Assembly (NCBI GenBank): GCA_017454585.1
Contig: JAFTCU010000102.1
Coordinates: 1 to 16,475 of the forward strand
DNA from: Thermoguttaceae bacterium
GTDB taxonomy: Bacteria; Planctomycetota; Planctomycetia; Pirellulales; Thermoguttaceae
Direction: 5' to 3'
DNA length: 16,475 nt
How positions within the stretch are numbered: position 1 is the stretch's first letter; each line of letters starts with the position of its first letter. Under the pieces are notes generated by a model that did no database searches, had not been told where the DNA came from, and saw only the letters and a list, made by a program, of their open reading frames with translations. Of this stretch, positions 6,733 through 14,410 are shown one piece after another. The position numbers and the translations under genes were made by a program.

Positions 6733-8505
6733 ATGTCCATCAAAAAACACTTCACAAACTACAATAATTGGCGCAAAACCCAACCGGACGCCCCGGCGGT
6801 CAAACTTCCTCTTTTCGAGGATTGGATGAAAGCCGCGTGCGGTGATGAAGCGATCGCCTCGAACGACGCGCTTGATTCGTCGAAGTATCAGGAATTCGTC
6901 GCGTGGAAAGCCGCCAAAGACGCCGCGGACGAAGCGGCCAAGGCCCAGACCGGCGCCATACAGCTTGAAGCCTCGCGCCGCGAAAAAATGGCCAAGATCG
7001 TGGAGCTCGGTTTCGACCCGTGGGGGCACCGGATCGATGACGTCACGACGCTCGCCGATGCCCGCGCGATGGAAGTTCAGGTTCCGCCGGCGGAAGAACG
7101 TGAGGCCGGAGCGCACGGTCCACACGTCCGCGTTCAGGGCCGCATCATGCTTCAGCGCCCGTCCGGAAAGGTCATTTGGCTCAACATCAAAGACCGCACT
7201 GGCAAGATCCAGATCATGATCGGCAAGAATCAGGTCGGCGACAAAAACTTCGAGCTGGCGCAATGCTTCGACTTGGGCGACATCGTGATGGTGGAAGGCG
7301 AGCTGGCCCACACGAAGACCGGCGAGCTGACCGTTTTCGCGGCCAATCTTGATTTCATGTCGAAGTCGATCAATACGCCGCCGGACAAACACAGCGGCCT
7401 GAACGACCTGGAAAGCCGCCAGCGGATGCGCTACGTCGATCTGATCCACACGGACGGCGCGATGGAACGTTTCGTCAACCGCACGAAGATCATCAAATCC
7501 GTCCGCAAAACGCTCGACGATCAGGGCTTTTACGAAATCGAAGGCCCGACCCTTCACGCGGTAGCGGGCGGTGCGGCCGCGCGTCCGTTCACGACGCACC
7601 ATAATGCGCTCGATATGACGCTCTACATGCGCATCGCCCTGGAGCTTCACCTCAAGCGGCTCTTGGTCGGCGGCATGGAACGCGTTTACGAGATCGGCCG
7701 CGTGTACCGGAATGAAGGCGTGGACACGCGCCACAATCCCGAGTTTACCCTGATGGAGACGTACCAGGCGTTCGGCGACTACCACTCCATGATGGACCTG
7801 ACGGAAAAAATCATCCTCAACGCGATCCAGGCCACCGGCCGCGAAGTGGTCGAGAGTCAACCCGTCATTCTGCCGTGGCGTGAGTCAAAGGAAGACGAAA
7901 ACGGAAACGTCATCCGCGACGAAAACGGCAAAGAGGTCCTTTTCGATACGACCCTGGACTTTACGCCGCCGTTCGCCCGCCGCAAGTACTACGACCTGGT
8001 GGACGAGTACGCTGGAATCGACTCGCACGATCCCGCGCAGGTGAAGGCGAAGGCGATCGAGCTGGGCGTCGAAGACGTGGAAGTGAAGCACCCCGACGTG
8101 CTCCTGAACGACGTTTTCGAAGCGACGGTAGAGGATCGGCTGGAAGTTCCGACTTTCGTGTACGACTACCCGGCCAGTATTTGCCCGCTGACGAAGCGCA
8201 AGACCTCGGACCCGAGCATCGCGGAACGTTTTGAGCTTTTCGTCAAGGGGATGGAACTCGCGAACGCTTACACGGAGCTGAACGATCCGGACCTTCAGGA
8301 GCGACTTTTCACCGCGCAGCTTGCGGGTCAGAAAGACGAAGATTCCATGGCGAAGATGGACCACGCTTTCAGTCGCGCGCTGCGCTACGGTATGCCGCCG
8401 GCTGGCGGGCTTGGGATGGGGATCGACCGCTTGGTGATGCTTTTGACCAACTCGCAGAGCATCCGCGACGTGATTTTGTTCCCGCTGCTCAGAAACGAAA
8501 ACTGA
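6733..8505 (+). CDS. lysS: Lysyl-tRNA synthetase, class II, with N-terminal extension
   Basis: A protein of 590 aa that charges tRNA-Lys with lysine in the cytoplasm. An OB-fold anticodon-binding domain (about 130-225) contains VRVQGRIMLQRPSGK. The class II catalytic domain follows, with motif 1 near 264-292 (GGAAARPFTTHHNALD), motif 2 near 323-340 (VYRNEGVDTRHNPEFT) and motif 3 at about 557-571 (GGLGMGIDRLVMLL). Typical bacterial LysRS is about 490-510 aa. The excess is an alanine-rich, probably helical N-terminal extension of about 75 residues before the canonical start (REKMAKIVELGFDPWG) and a short acidic insertion near 384-402. No Shine-Dalgarno precedes the ATG at 6733 (CTAACTAAATAAA), so a later in-frame start cannot be excluded, though the extension has coding-like composition. 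First of three same-strand genes with apt and lpxD. Confidence 0.95.
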   Translation: MSIKKHFTNYNNWRKTQPDAPAVKLPLFEDWMKAACGDEAIASNDALDSSKYQEFVAWKAAKDAADEAAKAQTGAIQLEASRREKMAKIVELGFDPWGHRIDDVTTLADARAMEVQVPPAEEREAGAHGPHVRVQGRIMLQRPSGKVIWLNIKDRTGKIQIMIGKNQVGDKNFELAQCFDLGDIVMVEGELAHTKTGELTVFAANLDFMSKSINTPPDKHSGLNDLESRQRMRYVDLIHTDGAMERFVNRTKIIKSVRKTLDDQGFYEIEGPTLHAVAGGAAARPFTTHHNALDMTLYMRIALELHLKRLLVGGMERVYEIGRVYRNEGVDTRHNPEFTLMETYQAFGDYHSMMDLTEKIILNAIQATGREVVESQPVILPWRESKEDENGNVIRDENGKEVLFDTTLDFTPPFARRKYYDLVDEYAGIDSHDPAQVKAKAIELGVEDVEVKHPDVLLNDVFEATVEDRLEVPTFVYDYPASICPLTKRKTSDPSIAERFELFVKGMELANAYTELNDPDLQERLFTAQLAGQKDEDSMAKMDHAFSRALRYGMPPAGGLGMGIDRLVMLLTNSQSIRDVILFPLLRNEN

Positions 8506-8550
8506 GAAAAAGAATCAAATCAAAACATCAAAAAGTTTTTGAAAGAGGGG

Positions 8551-8662
8551 GTCCAGGGGGAGGAACAATTTTCAGAATGTTTCTCCCTCCTCGGCTGTCA
8601 AACTCTTCGCTGGCGAGCCTTTTTTCTCCCGAAGGGTGAAAAAAGCGAGGGAGTTTAGCCGA
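8551..8662. repeat. Large imperfect hairpin element between lysS and apt
   Basis: The outer arms TCGGCTGTCAAACTC (from 8591) and GAGTTTAGCCGA (to 8662) pair imperfectly. The inner stem is CTTTTTTC (8619-8626) with GAAAAAAG (8638-8645), continued by CCC/GGG around a GAA loop. A GGGGGTCCAGGGGGAGG direct-repeat motif lies just before it (about 8547-8563). The inner hairpin could attenuate or process the lysS transcript on either strand, but no U-tract follows. It has the look of a dispersed extragenic repeat. The rest of the spacer 8506-8740 shows no gene. Confidence 0.5.
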
Positions 8663-8740
8663 AAACCCCAATGCCCACCAATTTTTCGGAGTCATAACTG
8701 CCCCCGCTCGCCAATTTCACCTTTAACCCTTTAAATTTCC

Positions 8741-9265
8741 ATGGACTTTAAAAAATACATCACTTCCATCCCGGATTTCCCGAAACCGGGCATTATTTTC
8801 CGTGACCTCACCACGTTGATCCAGGCTCCTGAGGCTTTTGCCGAAGCGTGCCGCCTCATGACGGAAGCCGCTCGAGAACTGAAACCGGACGTCATCGTTG
8901 CGCCGGAAGCCCGGGCGTTCCTGTTTGCCGCTCCGATGGCGATCAATCTTCACGCTTCGCTCGTGATCATCCGCAAGCCGAACAAACTCCCACGCAAAGT
9001 CATCACGCAGGACTACACGCTGGAGTACGGCACGAACACGATCTGCATGCACGAAGACTCGATCCAGCCCGGCAAACGGGTCCTGATCGTGGACGATCTG
9101 CTCGCGACGGGCGGCACGGTGGACGCCTGCCGCGAGCTGGTGGAAAAGGTTGGCGCCAAGGTGGTCGGTTACAGTTTCGCCATGGAGCTTTCGACGGAGT
9201 GCAAAGGGCGCGAGTTTCTGGAATCACAGTGCGACGCAAAAGTTTTTTCCCTTTTCGAGTATTAA
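8741..9265 (+). CDS. apt: Adenine phosphoribosyltransferase
   Basis: A protein of 174 aa, the usual length for Apt, a cytoplasmic purine-salvage enzyme making AMP and pyrophosphate from adenine and PRPP. The family N-terminus SIPDFPKPGIIFRDLTTL is intact. The PRPP-binding loop VLIVDDLLATGGT is at about 114-126. The flexible-loop region RKPNKLPRKV and the LEYGT segment are present. The usual EARGF motif reads EARAF (APEARAFLFAAP), a mild variation. The ATG at 8741 has no Shine-Dalgarno (CTTTAAATTTCC precedes it), as for lysS. It lies 235 bp after lysS and 30 bp before lpxD. Confidence 0.92.
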   Translation: MDFKKYITSIPDFPKPGIIFRDLTTLIQAPEAFAEACRLMTEAARELKPDVIVAPEARAFLFAAPMAINLHASLVIIRKPNKLPRKVITQDYTLEYGTNTICMHEDSIQPGKRVLIVDDLLATGGTVDACRELVEKVGAKVVGYSFAMELSTECKGREFLESQCDAKVFSLFEY

Positions 9266-9295
9266 AGAACTCCGCCAGTCAGGTCCCTTTGAAAT

Positions 9296-10342
9296 ATGAA
9301 CCTTTCCATCCTTTCCCAATTCCTTGAAACGGAACTCCTCGCCGCGAATTCCGAAGACGTTGAAATCACGCGGGCGGTTCCGCTCGCAGAGGCCGAAGTT
9401 GGATGTGTGACGCTTCTGGATGATTTGAAGAAACTCGCCAGTCTCGCCGAGTGTACCGCGTCAGCCGTGATTTTGCCGGCCAAAGCCGCTGAAAAACTCG
9501 AAGGGGACGAAATGACGAAGTGGAACCCACGGGGAACCGCGCTTCTTTTCGCCGAGAATCCTCACGCCGCTTTCACGAAGATCGTGACGTTCTTCAACCC
9601 GCCGCTCGCTCGTCCGAAACCTGGGATCCACCCCCGGGCCGTGGTCGATGAGACGGCGAAAATCGGGCCGAACGTGACAATCATGGCCAACGCGGTCATT
9701 GGGCCAAACGTGGAAATCGGCGCGAATGTGATCATTCACCCAAACGTCTGCCTCATGGAAGGGGTCCGGATCGGGGACGATTCCATACTCTTCCCAAATG
9801 TGACGGTTTATGAGAAGTGTGTTATCGGCGCCCGCTGCATCCTCCACGCCGGCTGCGTCGTCGGCGCGTACGGTTTCGGCTACGACTCCAGCTCCGGTGA
9901 GCACGTTCTCGCGCCACAGCTCGGAAACGTGGAACTCGCCGATGACGTGGAACTCGGGGCTAACACGACGGTGGACCGCGGAACCTTCGGCTCAACGCGT
10001 ATCGATCAGGGGACCAAGGTCGATAATCTGGTTCAGATCGGACACAACTGCCAGATCGGCCGCCGGAATCTGTTTTGCTCCCAGGTCGGCATCGCAGGAA
10101 GCACCTCAACCGGGGATTACGTCGTGCTGGCGGGTCAGGTCGGTCTTGCCGATCACATTCACCTTGCGGACGGCGTCGTCGTTGGCGCTCAAGCGGGAGT
10201 TCCGGGAAGCCTGACAGAAAAAGGGACGTATCTCGGCTCACCCTGTGCGAATATTCACGAGATGAAACGGCAGTTTGTGGCGATAAAGCAGCTTCCCGAT
10301 TACTGGAAGGCCCTGAAGAAACTGGCCCAGGCCGAGAATTAA
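9296..10342 (+). CDS. lpxD: UDP-3-O-(3-hydroxyacyl)glucosamine N-acyltransferase
   Basis: A protein of 348 aa, matching LpxD (about 340), which transfers the second hydroxyacyl chain from acyl-ACP in lipid A synthesis. The N-terminal uridine-binding domain (about 1-100) precedes a left-handed beta-helix of hexapeptide repeats (about 115-315; for example AKIGPNVTIMANAVIG and VEIGANVIIHP). The catalytic His of the family falls at H250 in NLVQIGHNCQIG. A C-terminal helix (NIHEMKRQFVAIKQLPDYWK) matches the ACP-contact extension of the family. It starts 30 bp after apt, so is probably co-transcribed, and ends 13 bp before the convergent NTPase gene with no room for a dedicated terminator. Its presence indicates a lipid A-bearing outer membrane. 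Confidence 0.93.
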   Translation: MNLSILSQFLETELLAANSEDVEITRAVPLAEAEVGCVTLLDDLKKLASLAECTASAVILPAKAAEKLEGDEMTKWNPRGTALLFAENPHAAFTKIVTFFNPPLARPKPGIHPRAVVDETAKIGPNVTIMANAVIGPNVEIGANVIIHPNVCLMEGVRIGDDSILFPNVTVYEKCVIGARCILHAGCVVGAYGFGYDSSSGEHVLAPQLGNVELADDVELGANTTVDRGTFGSTRIDQGTKVDNLVQIGHNCQIGRRNLFCSQVGIAGSTSTGDYVVLAGQVGLADHIHLADGVVVGAQAGVPGSLTEKGTYLGSPCANIHEMKRQFVAIKQLPDYWKALKKLAQAEN

Positions 10343-10355
10343 GCCGGGCCGATTT

Positions 10356-10958
10356 TCAGAAGTTGGCCTTCAGATTGCTGTACGCATCCTCATAGACGTC
10401 GTACAGAGAAAAAAGCATCTCGCGCAGGTTTTCGTTATTCTGGCGGAAATGCTCTTCCACCACCGAATCGGGGATCCGGACGATGGTATTTTCCAGAAGG
10501 CGCGAGACGATCAATTTGGCGGTGCTCAGCTCGCTGGACGTCTGATAAAGGTCCGGATACTCCAGCGGCTCGTGCCCCAAAACGATCACACCGAATTTTT
10601 GCTTCTCGGACTTTCGGCGAATTTTGCGCCGTTCCCAGTAAGAAAGCTGCTCATAACCGTCGATCGCCAGCTGGGAATTCTCATCCATGCCAGCAAAATC
10701 TTCATCAGAAAGCGGTAACGTTCGTACACCATCCTGAAGCTCTAGGTGCACGATCCGACGGTCACACTTTTCCACTTCGGGTAAAAGCGAAGCCAAAAGT
10801 GTCGATTTGCCGGAGCCGTGCGGACCGATGATCTGCCCGCACCAGGCATTCGAGCGCAGCGTTTCGACCAGCGTCTGGTTCGAAATCCCTTCCGGGAAAT
10901 AAAACGGAATGGCTCCAGGCTTAATGCGGCGGGAGCAAAAAGGGTTTTCTTCACGCAT
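10356..10958 (-). CDS. Small P-loop NTPase, last gene of the arrestin-like operon
   Basis: A protein of 200 aa. Walker A is GPHGSGKST at residues 45-53 (K51). A Walker B-like strand, SQLAIDGYEQL, ends in D100, with E103 as possible catalytic acid. The N-terminal segment KPGAIPFYFPEG resembles the adenine-side lead-in of P-loop ATPases. No transmembrane helix, ABC signature or helicase motif was recognised; the last 60 residues are probably helical. The stop of the upstream arrestin-like gene overlaps the ribosome binding site here (TTAGGAGCGGCGTC then ATG), so expression is coupled. It may energise or gate the two arrestin-fold partners. It is convergent with lpxD. The NTPase fold is confident; the role is unknown. 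Confidence 0.85.
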   Translation of the reverse strand: MREENPFCSRRIKPGAIPFYFPEGISNQTLVETLRSNAWCGQIIGPHGSGKSTLLASLLPEVEKCDRRIVHLELQDGVRTLPLSDEDFAGMDENSQLAIDGYEQLSYWERRKIRRKSEKQKFGVIVLGHEPLEYPDLYQTSSELSTAKLIVSRLLENTIVRIPDSVVEEHFRQNNENLREMLFSLYDVYEDAYSNLKANF

Positions 10959-10968
10959 GACGCCGCTC

Positions 10969-11421
10969 CTAATTCAGTTCCACGTGTACGGGCGGGATTT
11001 TACCCACGTTAAACTCTCGCTCGCTCATCACTTCACGGCCATTTTTGAGATAAAGCCGCACTCGAACGCACCAATAAATTTTCAGGATCTTGCCGTGCCA
11101 GGTCAAAGGAGAGGAAGGAAGGCCAACCGAGAAAAAGTACGTCAAGCCTTCCTCGTCCGAGGATTGCAAGAATACCTGATTAATGCCGTTTCCCGACGTG
11201 GAATCGGACTCGTCAGCGTGTTCGTCTTCCCCCAATGATTTAAAGAAATGTACGCCCAGATCCTCATCGCCTTTGCCTTCGGTAAACCAAAGAACAGAAA
11301 ACTCAAGTCTGGAAATTTCCTCTGGAATAACATCGACCGTTCGAAATGTCCCGGTCACGATTTCCCTCGGCTCGAAATCGTGCGGCTGGCGATCAAACTG
11401 AATGATTACCGACGCAATCAT
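10969..11421 (-). CDS. Small arrestin-like beta-sandwich protein
   Basis: I place the start at 11421, giving 150 aa, because ATG there follows an excellent ribosome binding site (AGAAGGAGG) and overlaps the upstream stop as ATGA; longer forms extend into the upstream gene. The sequence is all-beta in pattern. The segment LPSSPLTWHGKILKIYWCVR followed by VRLYLKNGREV resembles the arrestin/Spo0M-type strand pair ('PLSY.G.L..I.W.V.V....K..'). An acidic loop lies at about 65-85. There is no signal peptide or membrane segment, so it is presumably cytoplasmic. Arrestin-fold proteins are scaffolds rather than enzymes. Gene 3 of the operon, translationally coupled both upstream and downstream. Ends with TAG, used here as a normal stop. 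The arrestin assignment is pattern-based. Confidence 0.75.
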   Translation of the reverse strand: MIASVIIQFDRQPHDFEPREIVTGTFRTVDVIPEEISRLEFSVLWFTEGKGDEDLGVHFFKSLGEDEHADESDSTSGNGINQVFLQSSDEEGLTYFFSVGLPSSPLTWHGKILKIYWCVRVRLYLKNGREVMSEREFNVGKIPPVHVELN

Positions 11422-12848
11422 CTTTCCGCCTCCTTCTGAATTTCCGGGTACACGATCAACGGGAATACACGCTCGAACATTGGAAACTTGCCAACTTTTC
11501 CCTGAACGATCAGCCGCCAATTAATCTGATTATGAGGCGAGACGAAAGAGTGCATGGCCTCGTTTGGGATCTCCAGTGGAAATTCCACGTCAAAGGCGCA
11601 ATCAGGTGTAATGTCCACTCGTTCCTCGCCAAAAATCAAACGCTGATAAATACGCAGTTTTTCCCGCCTTGTGTTGGTCCCATGCGTGAAAACGGCCTCT
11701 TCCTCACAAATCAGAACAACGTTTAGCCACTGAAGCGGGAGTTCACCGCCCTGCGAAAGAAAAATACGTACCGGCCGACCGGGGATGAGCGGGAATTCAC
11801 TGATTTCCGCAATCGTTGGCCCCACCACCGTTGTGTTCCGAAACTCGATCATCGTGTGGATCAGAAGCCAGATCCCAACTCCAAGAAAGGGAATCATATA
11901 ACAGAAACGCAGCCAATCTGCGAACGTGCCAGGAAAACTGAAAACGAAAATGGTCAGGAAAAGGACACAGCCAACATTCCACGTCAAAGTGACTGCCGCC
12001 AAAACCCCCAAGGTCCAGGCTGGTGAATCAATCATCGGAAGACGGTAACTGAGACGAATCCCCGGACTGTCCATGATGTCGTTCACCGATGGAATATACG
12101 GGAAATTCTCTTCCTGAACCTGCTCGTTTTCAAACCGGTTTCTTGCCAGGGTCTGAACGGCCGCCAACTCCTTGGAACCTCCAATGCGCGGAACCGTCAA
12201 GGCATGAAGCATAACCCCCAACCCCATGACGATCAACGAGGCTGGAATCGTAAGGGCGAGGAAGTTCTCCCAATGCCAGCCGCGCATAATGACCACTTGA
12301 TCAGGATTTTCCGGGTTGAAAAGGCAATCGTAATTTTTATCTTTTTGCCACTGATCAAGAAATTTCTGTGCGTTCTCCCGAGTCGCGAAACGGGAAGATC
12401 GGGCAATAGCCCCGAAATTGGACGTCCAGTTCGTCCTTTCCACACCGTCCACGCTGTATTTCAGCTGCATTTCCGGCAAATAATAAACGTCCTGAAGATT
12501 GGAACGAAACTTTTTAACACTGAATTTCCCCCGTTTCGGCTCGGTTCCCTTTTCATTCGGAGTGTCCTCAAAAAGAGATGGGGCTTCCGTTTCATCCGGA
12601 AGAGGCTGATTCCCCAAAATCGTACGCGGAACAATTCTGCTGTCGAGTACCGTGCAGATGGTTTTCTCGTATCGTTCGTGAATTTTCCACTCCGGAAAAA
12701 CACTGAAGAAAAGCAGCCAGAGCATCCCGATCGCGCCCGCCAGAATACAAAAAGCCGCAAACGCAAACTCCACGATGATTCCCACGAGCCGGGAATCCGT
12801 TCGATGATTGCCTCTTTTTTTGGTATAAAGCCAGGAGCGATCTTTCAT
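11418..12848 (-). CDS. Membrane protein with DUF3592-like region and arrestin-like C-terminal domain
   Basis: A protein of 476 aa from the ATG at 12848; an in-frame TTG at 12860 is an alternative, and neither has a clear ribosome binding site. Predicted helices span about 21-50, 196-218, 279-305 and 314-334, with a basic N-terminus that should be cytoplasmic. Residues 55-190, between helices 1 and 2, fit DUF3592: a CTVLDS strand, MQLKYSVDG, then a 'Y.CLFNPENPDQ' motif. Residues about 340-476, after helix 4, form a second beta-sandwich ending in FPLEIPNEAMHSFVSP, INWRLIVQGKV and ERVFPLIVYP, the arrangement of arrestin-like domains. By topology this tail faces the cytoplasm, next to the small arrestin-like partner encoded just downstream. 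A sensor or scaffold role is inferred. Confidence 0.82.
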   Translation of the reverse strand: MKDRSWLYTKKRGNHRTDSRLVGIIVEFAFAAFCILAGAIGMLWLLFFSVFPEWKIHERYEKTICTVLDSRIVPRTILGNQPLPDETEAPSLFEDTPNEKGTEPKRGKFSVKKFRSNLQDVYYLPEMQLKYSVDGVERTNWTSNFGAIARSSRFATRENAQKFLDQWQKDKNYDCLFNPENPDQVVIMRGWHWENFLALTIPASLIVMGLGVMLHALTVPRIGGSKELAAVQTLARNRFENEQVQEENFPYIPSVNDIMDSPGIRLSYRLPMIDSPAWTLGVLAAVTLTWNVGCVLFLTIFVFSFPGTFADWLRFCYMIPFLGVGIWLLIHTMIEFRNTTVVGPTIAEISEFPLIPGRPVRIFLSQGGELPLQWLNVVLICEEEAVFTHGTNTRREKLRIYQRLIFGEERVDITPDCAFDVEFPLEIPNEAMHSFVSPHNQINWRLIVQGKVGKFPMFERVFPLIVYPEIQKEAER

Positions 12849-12942
12849 TTTCAAGCGCAAGCCGCGGAAACGCAGGGGTTTGGGCGACGTTCTTCTCGGA
12901 TGCGCGTCGTTCCAAAAGCCAAAATCCGGGGTTCCAAATCAG

Positions 12943-13245
12943 TTACCGTTTTGTTTCTCTCGTAAAACCCAGTTTTTCCAGCGCATCGTAAACTTCGAGA
13001 AGCGTTTTATGTCCAAAGTTTGAAATCTTCAAAAGCCGTTCCGGCGAGCTGTTCAACAGGTCACGGACCGTGAGAATACCTTCGGATTCCAGACAGTTCG
13101 TTGTACGGACCAAAAGCCCTATCTGCGCGATACTCATATTTAGAATTTCCTGCCGCCTCTGCTTCTGGATTTCCCTCTCGCTTAAACGCACCAGCGTTGA
13201 AGCAGGCCTGAGTTCTTTCGGTTGAGTTTCCTGATTTTCTTCCAT
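12943..13245 (-). CDS. Free-standing RNA polymerase alpha C-terminal domain protein
   Basis: A protein of 100 aa. Residues about 40-97 match the helix-hairpin-helix alpha-CTD of RNA polymerase. The DNA-contact residues corresponding to E. coli R265, N268 and C269 are present in LLVRTTNCLES, and G296 and K298 in ISNFGHKTLLEVY. The alpha N-terminal dimerisation domain is absent; residues 1-40 are charged and possibly helical. A free alpha-CTD could bind UP-element DNA or activators without entering polymerase through the normal assembly route. A good Shine-Dalgarno (AAGGAGGG) precedes the ATG. It lies first in the operon, 94 bp before the membrane protein. It is not the housekeeping rpoA: no ribosomal-protein neighbours and less than a third of its length. 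Confidence 0.9.
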   Translation of the reverse strand: MEENQETQPKELRPASTLVRLSEREIQKQRRQEILNMSIAQIGLLVRTTNCLESEGILTVRDLLNSSPERLLKISNFGHKTLLEVYDALEKLGFTRETKR

Positions 13246-13277
13246 TTTTCCCTCCTTGAATAAATTAAAGAAACGTC

Positions 13278-13306
13278 ATTATAACACATAGTCCCCAAAA
13301 AATCAA
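13278..13306 (-). promoter_or_regulatory. Sigma70 promoter of the alpha-CTD/arrestin-like operon
   Basis: On the minus strand, TTGATT (13306-13301) and TATAAT (13283-13278) are separated by 17 bp. They lie 33-61 bp upstream of the alpha-CTD start codon, and the ribosome binding site follows. The predicted leader is short (about 25 nt). Confidence 0.75.
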
Positions 13307-13345
13307 GAGCCTGGGAGAAAAAAACGCATTTTTTGTATTTTAAAT

Positions 13346-13373
13346 TGAAAAAGGCGGGAACCTCGCATCCCGC
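13346..13373 (-). terminator. Rho-independent terminator after the PIG-L deacetylase gene
   Basis: GCGGGA (13354-13359) and TCCCGC (13368-13373) form a stem with an 8-nt loop. On the minus strand it is followed by CCTTTTTC, a U-tract. It separates the deacetylase transcript from the alpha-CTD operon promoter at 13278-13306. Confidence 0.7.
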
Positions 13374-13413
13374 GAAGCTCTCGCCATTGAGGAAAAAGTA
13401 TTTTCCTGAAAAC

Positions 13414-14241
13414 TCAATCGAAAACCTTGTCGTGCTTGTGCGGAGTCATGATGTCAAAGACGATTTCACGCAGATATTCCTGCGCACCGCCTTCACGCAT
13501 CGACTGAACCAGAAGCTCGATCTGTTCCTGGCTCTTGTACATTTCCACCGCTTTGACTTTCTTCTCGAACATTTCGTCATTCGTGCGAATACGCATAGTC
13601 GGCGGGGTAATGAAATCGCTGTAGCAGGAATACTCATACAGGCGGGGAATTTCTGCGAGTGGCTTACCAAGTTCCGGCCAGATATTTCCCTGCGCGTGGA
13701 AAATGGAGATCAGCATTTCTTTGGTGGTAAGCTGATGGTCAGGATGAAGGTCGGTTGGGGTGGGCAGGAACAGGCGGGTGGGACGGATTTTACGCAGAAG
13801 CCAGACGTATGAGTTTTGGAGGCCAGTAGCTCCGGCAATGACCGGGGTTTTCGTGTTTTTATCGGCAAAACGACGGCCAGCGTTCAGGTAGAAGCTGCAG
13901 TCGTCAAAACCCAGGAAATTTAAATTTTCAGGTTTTACACCCAGGAAAGCGTAGGATTCTTTCGCTTCCTTTTCACGAATGGCCGCTATTGTTGTCTTGT
14001 GCTCCGGCCGACAGTAACCCATGCAGCCGTTTGCCGAAATACCAACATGGACGTCCACCTTTTCATACAAACCAGCCTGGAGAGTCAAGGATGCGCCACA
14101 CGTTACATCGTCATCATGGGCACTCAAAAACAACCAGCACTCTTTTCCTGCACGCCAGTCAGGAAAAATGACACTGGCGCGAGGGGAACGCTCTACGATG
14201 GTTTGTACACGACGTTCGTAAATCACTGGGGAATTGCTCAT
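13414..14241 (-). CDS. PIG-L/LmbE family deacetylase
   Basis: A protein of 275 aa from the ATG at 14241, chosen over an upstream GTG at 14274 because GAGG lies 8 bases before it. The family removes N-acetyl groups from N-acetylglucosamine-type conjugates using zinc. The zinc and catalytic motif, usually AHPDDE, reads SAHDDDV at residues 40-46, so H42, D44 and D45 are kept but Pro and the last Glu are changed. The third zinc ligand is in DLHPDHQLT. The helix REKEAKESYAFLG and the following LGFDD motif are also typical. No signal peptide, so cytoplasmic. A single-gene transcript by its own promoter and terminator. The substrate is unknown; sugar conjugates or thiol cofactors are possible. Confidence 0.9.
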   Translation of the reverse strand: MSNSPVIYERRVQTIVERSPRASVIFPDWRAGKECWLFLSAHDDDVTCGASLTLQAGLYEKVDVHVGISANGCMGYCRPEHKTTIAAIREKEAKESYAFLGVKPENLNFLGFDDCSFYLNAGRRFADKNTKTPVIAGATGLQNSYVWLLRKIRPTRLFLPTPTDLHPDHQLTTKEMLISIFHAQGNIWPELGKPLAEIPRLYEYSCYSDFITPPTMRIRTNDEMFEKKVKAVEMYKSQEQIELLVQSMREGGAQEYLREIVFDIMTPHKHDKVFD

Positions 14242-14352
14242 TATTAAAACCTCACGAAAAAAATGAAAAAACACTCAATCCCATCGCTGGGGGGAAGCCA
14301 TGTGTAACGAAGACCGATTCTTCATTCATCCCTGTTTTTTCAATCGAATTAC

Positions 14353-14399
14353 CTATTACAGGGCTATGCCTGCTTTGAGACAAAGTTTTCCTGTAATAG
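14353..14399 (-). ncRNA. Nested hairpin in the PIG-L gene leader
   Basis: CTATTACAGG (14353-14362) is the perfect reverse complement of CCTGTAATAG (14390-14399). A second stem, CTTTG (14373-14377) with CAAAG (14381-14385), nests inside. It sits in the predicted leader of about 190 nt before the deacetylase start at 14241. The structure may regulate translation; I do not recognise it as a known riboswitch class. Confidence 0.4.
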
Positions 14400-14410
14400 C
14401 AATTTTCTGC

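Noticed and set aside
6724..7860. Long 378-aa minus-strand open frame opposite lysS
   Set aside because: It is the antisense shadow of a GC-rich, highly biased lysS; it shows no family pattern, while the plus strand has all class II synthetase motifs.
12592..12915. 107-aa minus-strand frame across the start of the membrane protein gene
   Set aside because: Out of frame with the transmembrane and DUF3592-like sequence, TTG start, no recognisable domain.
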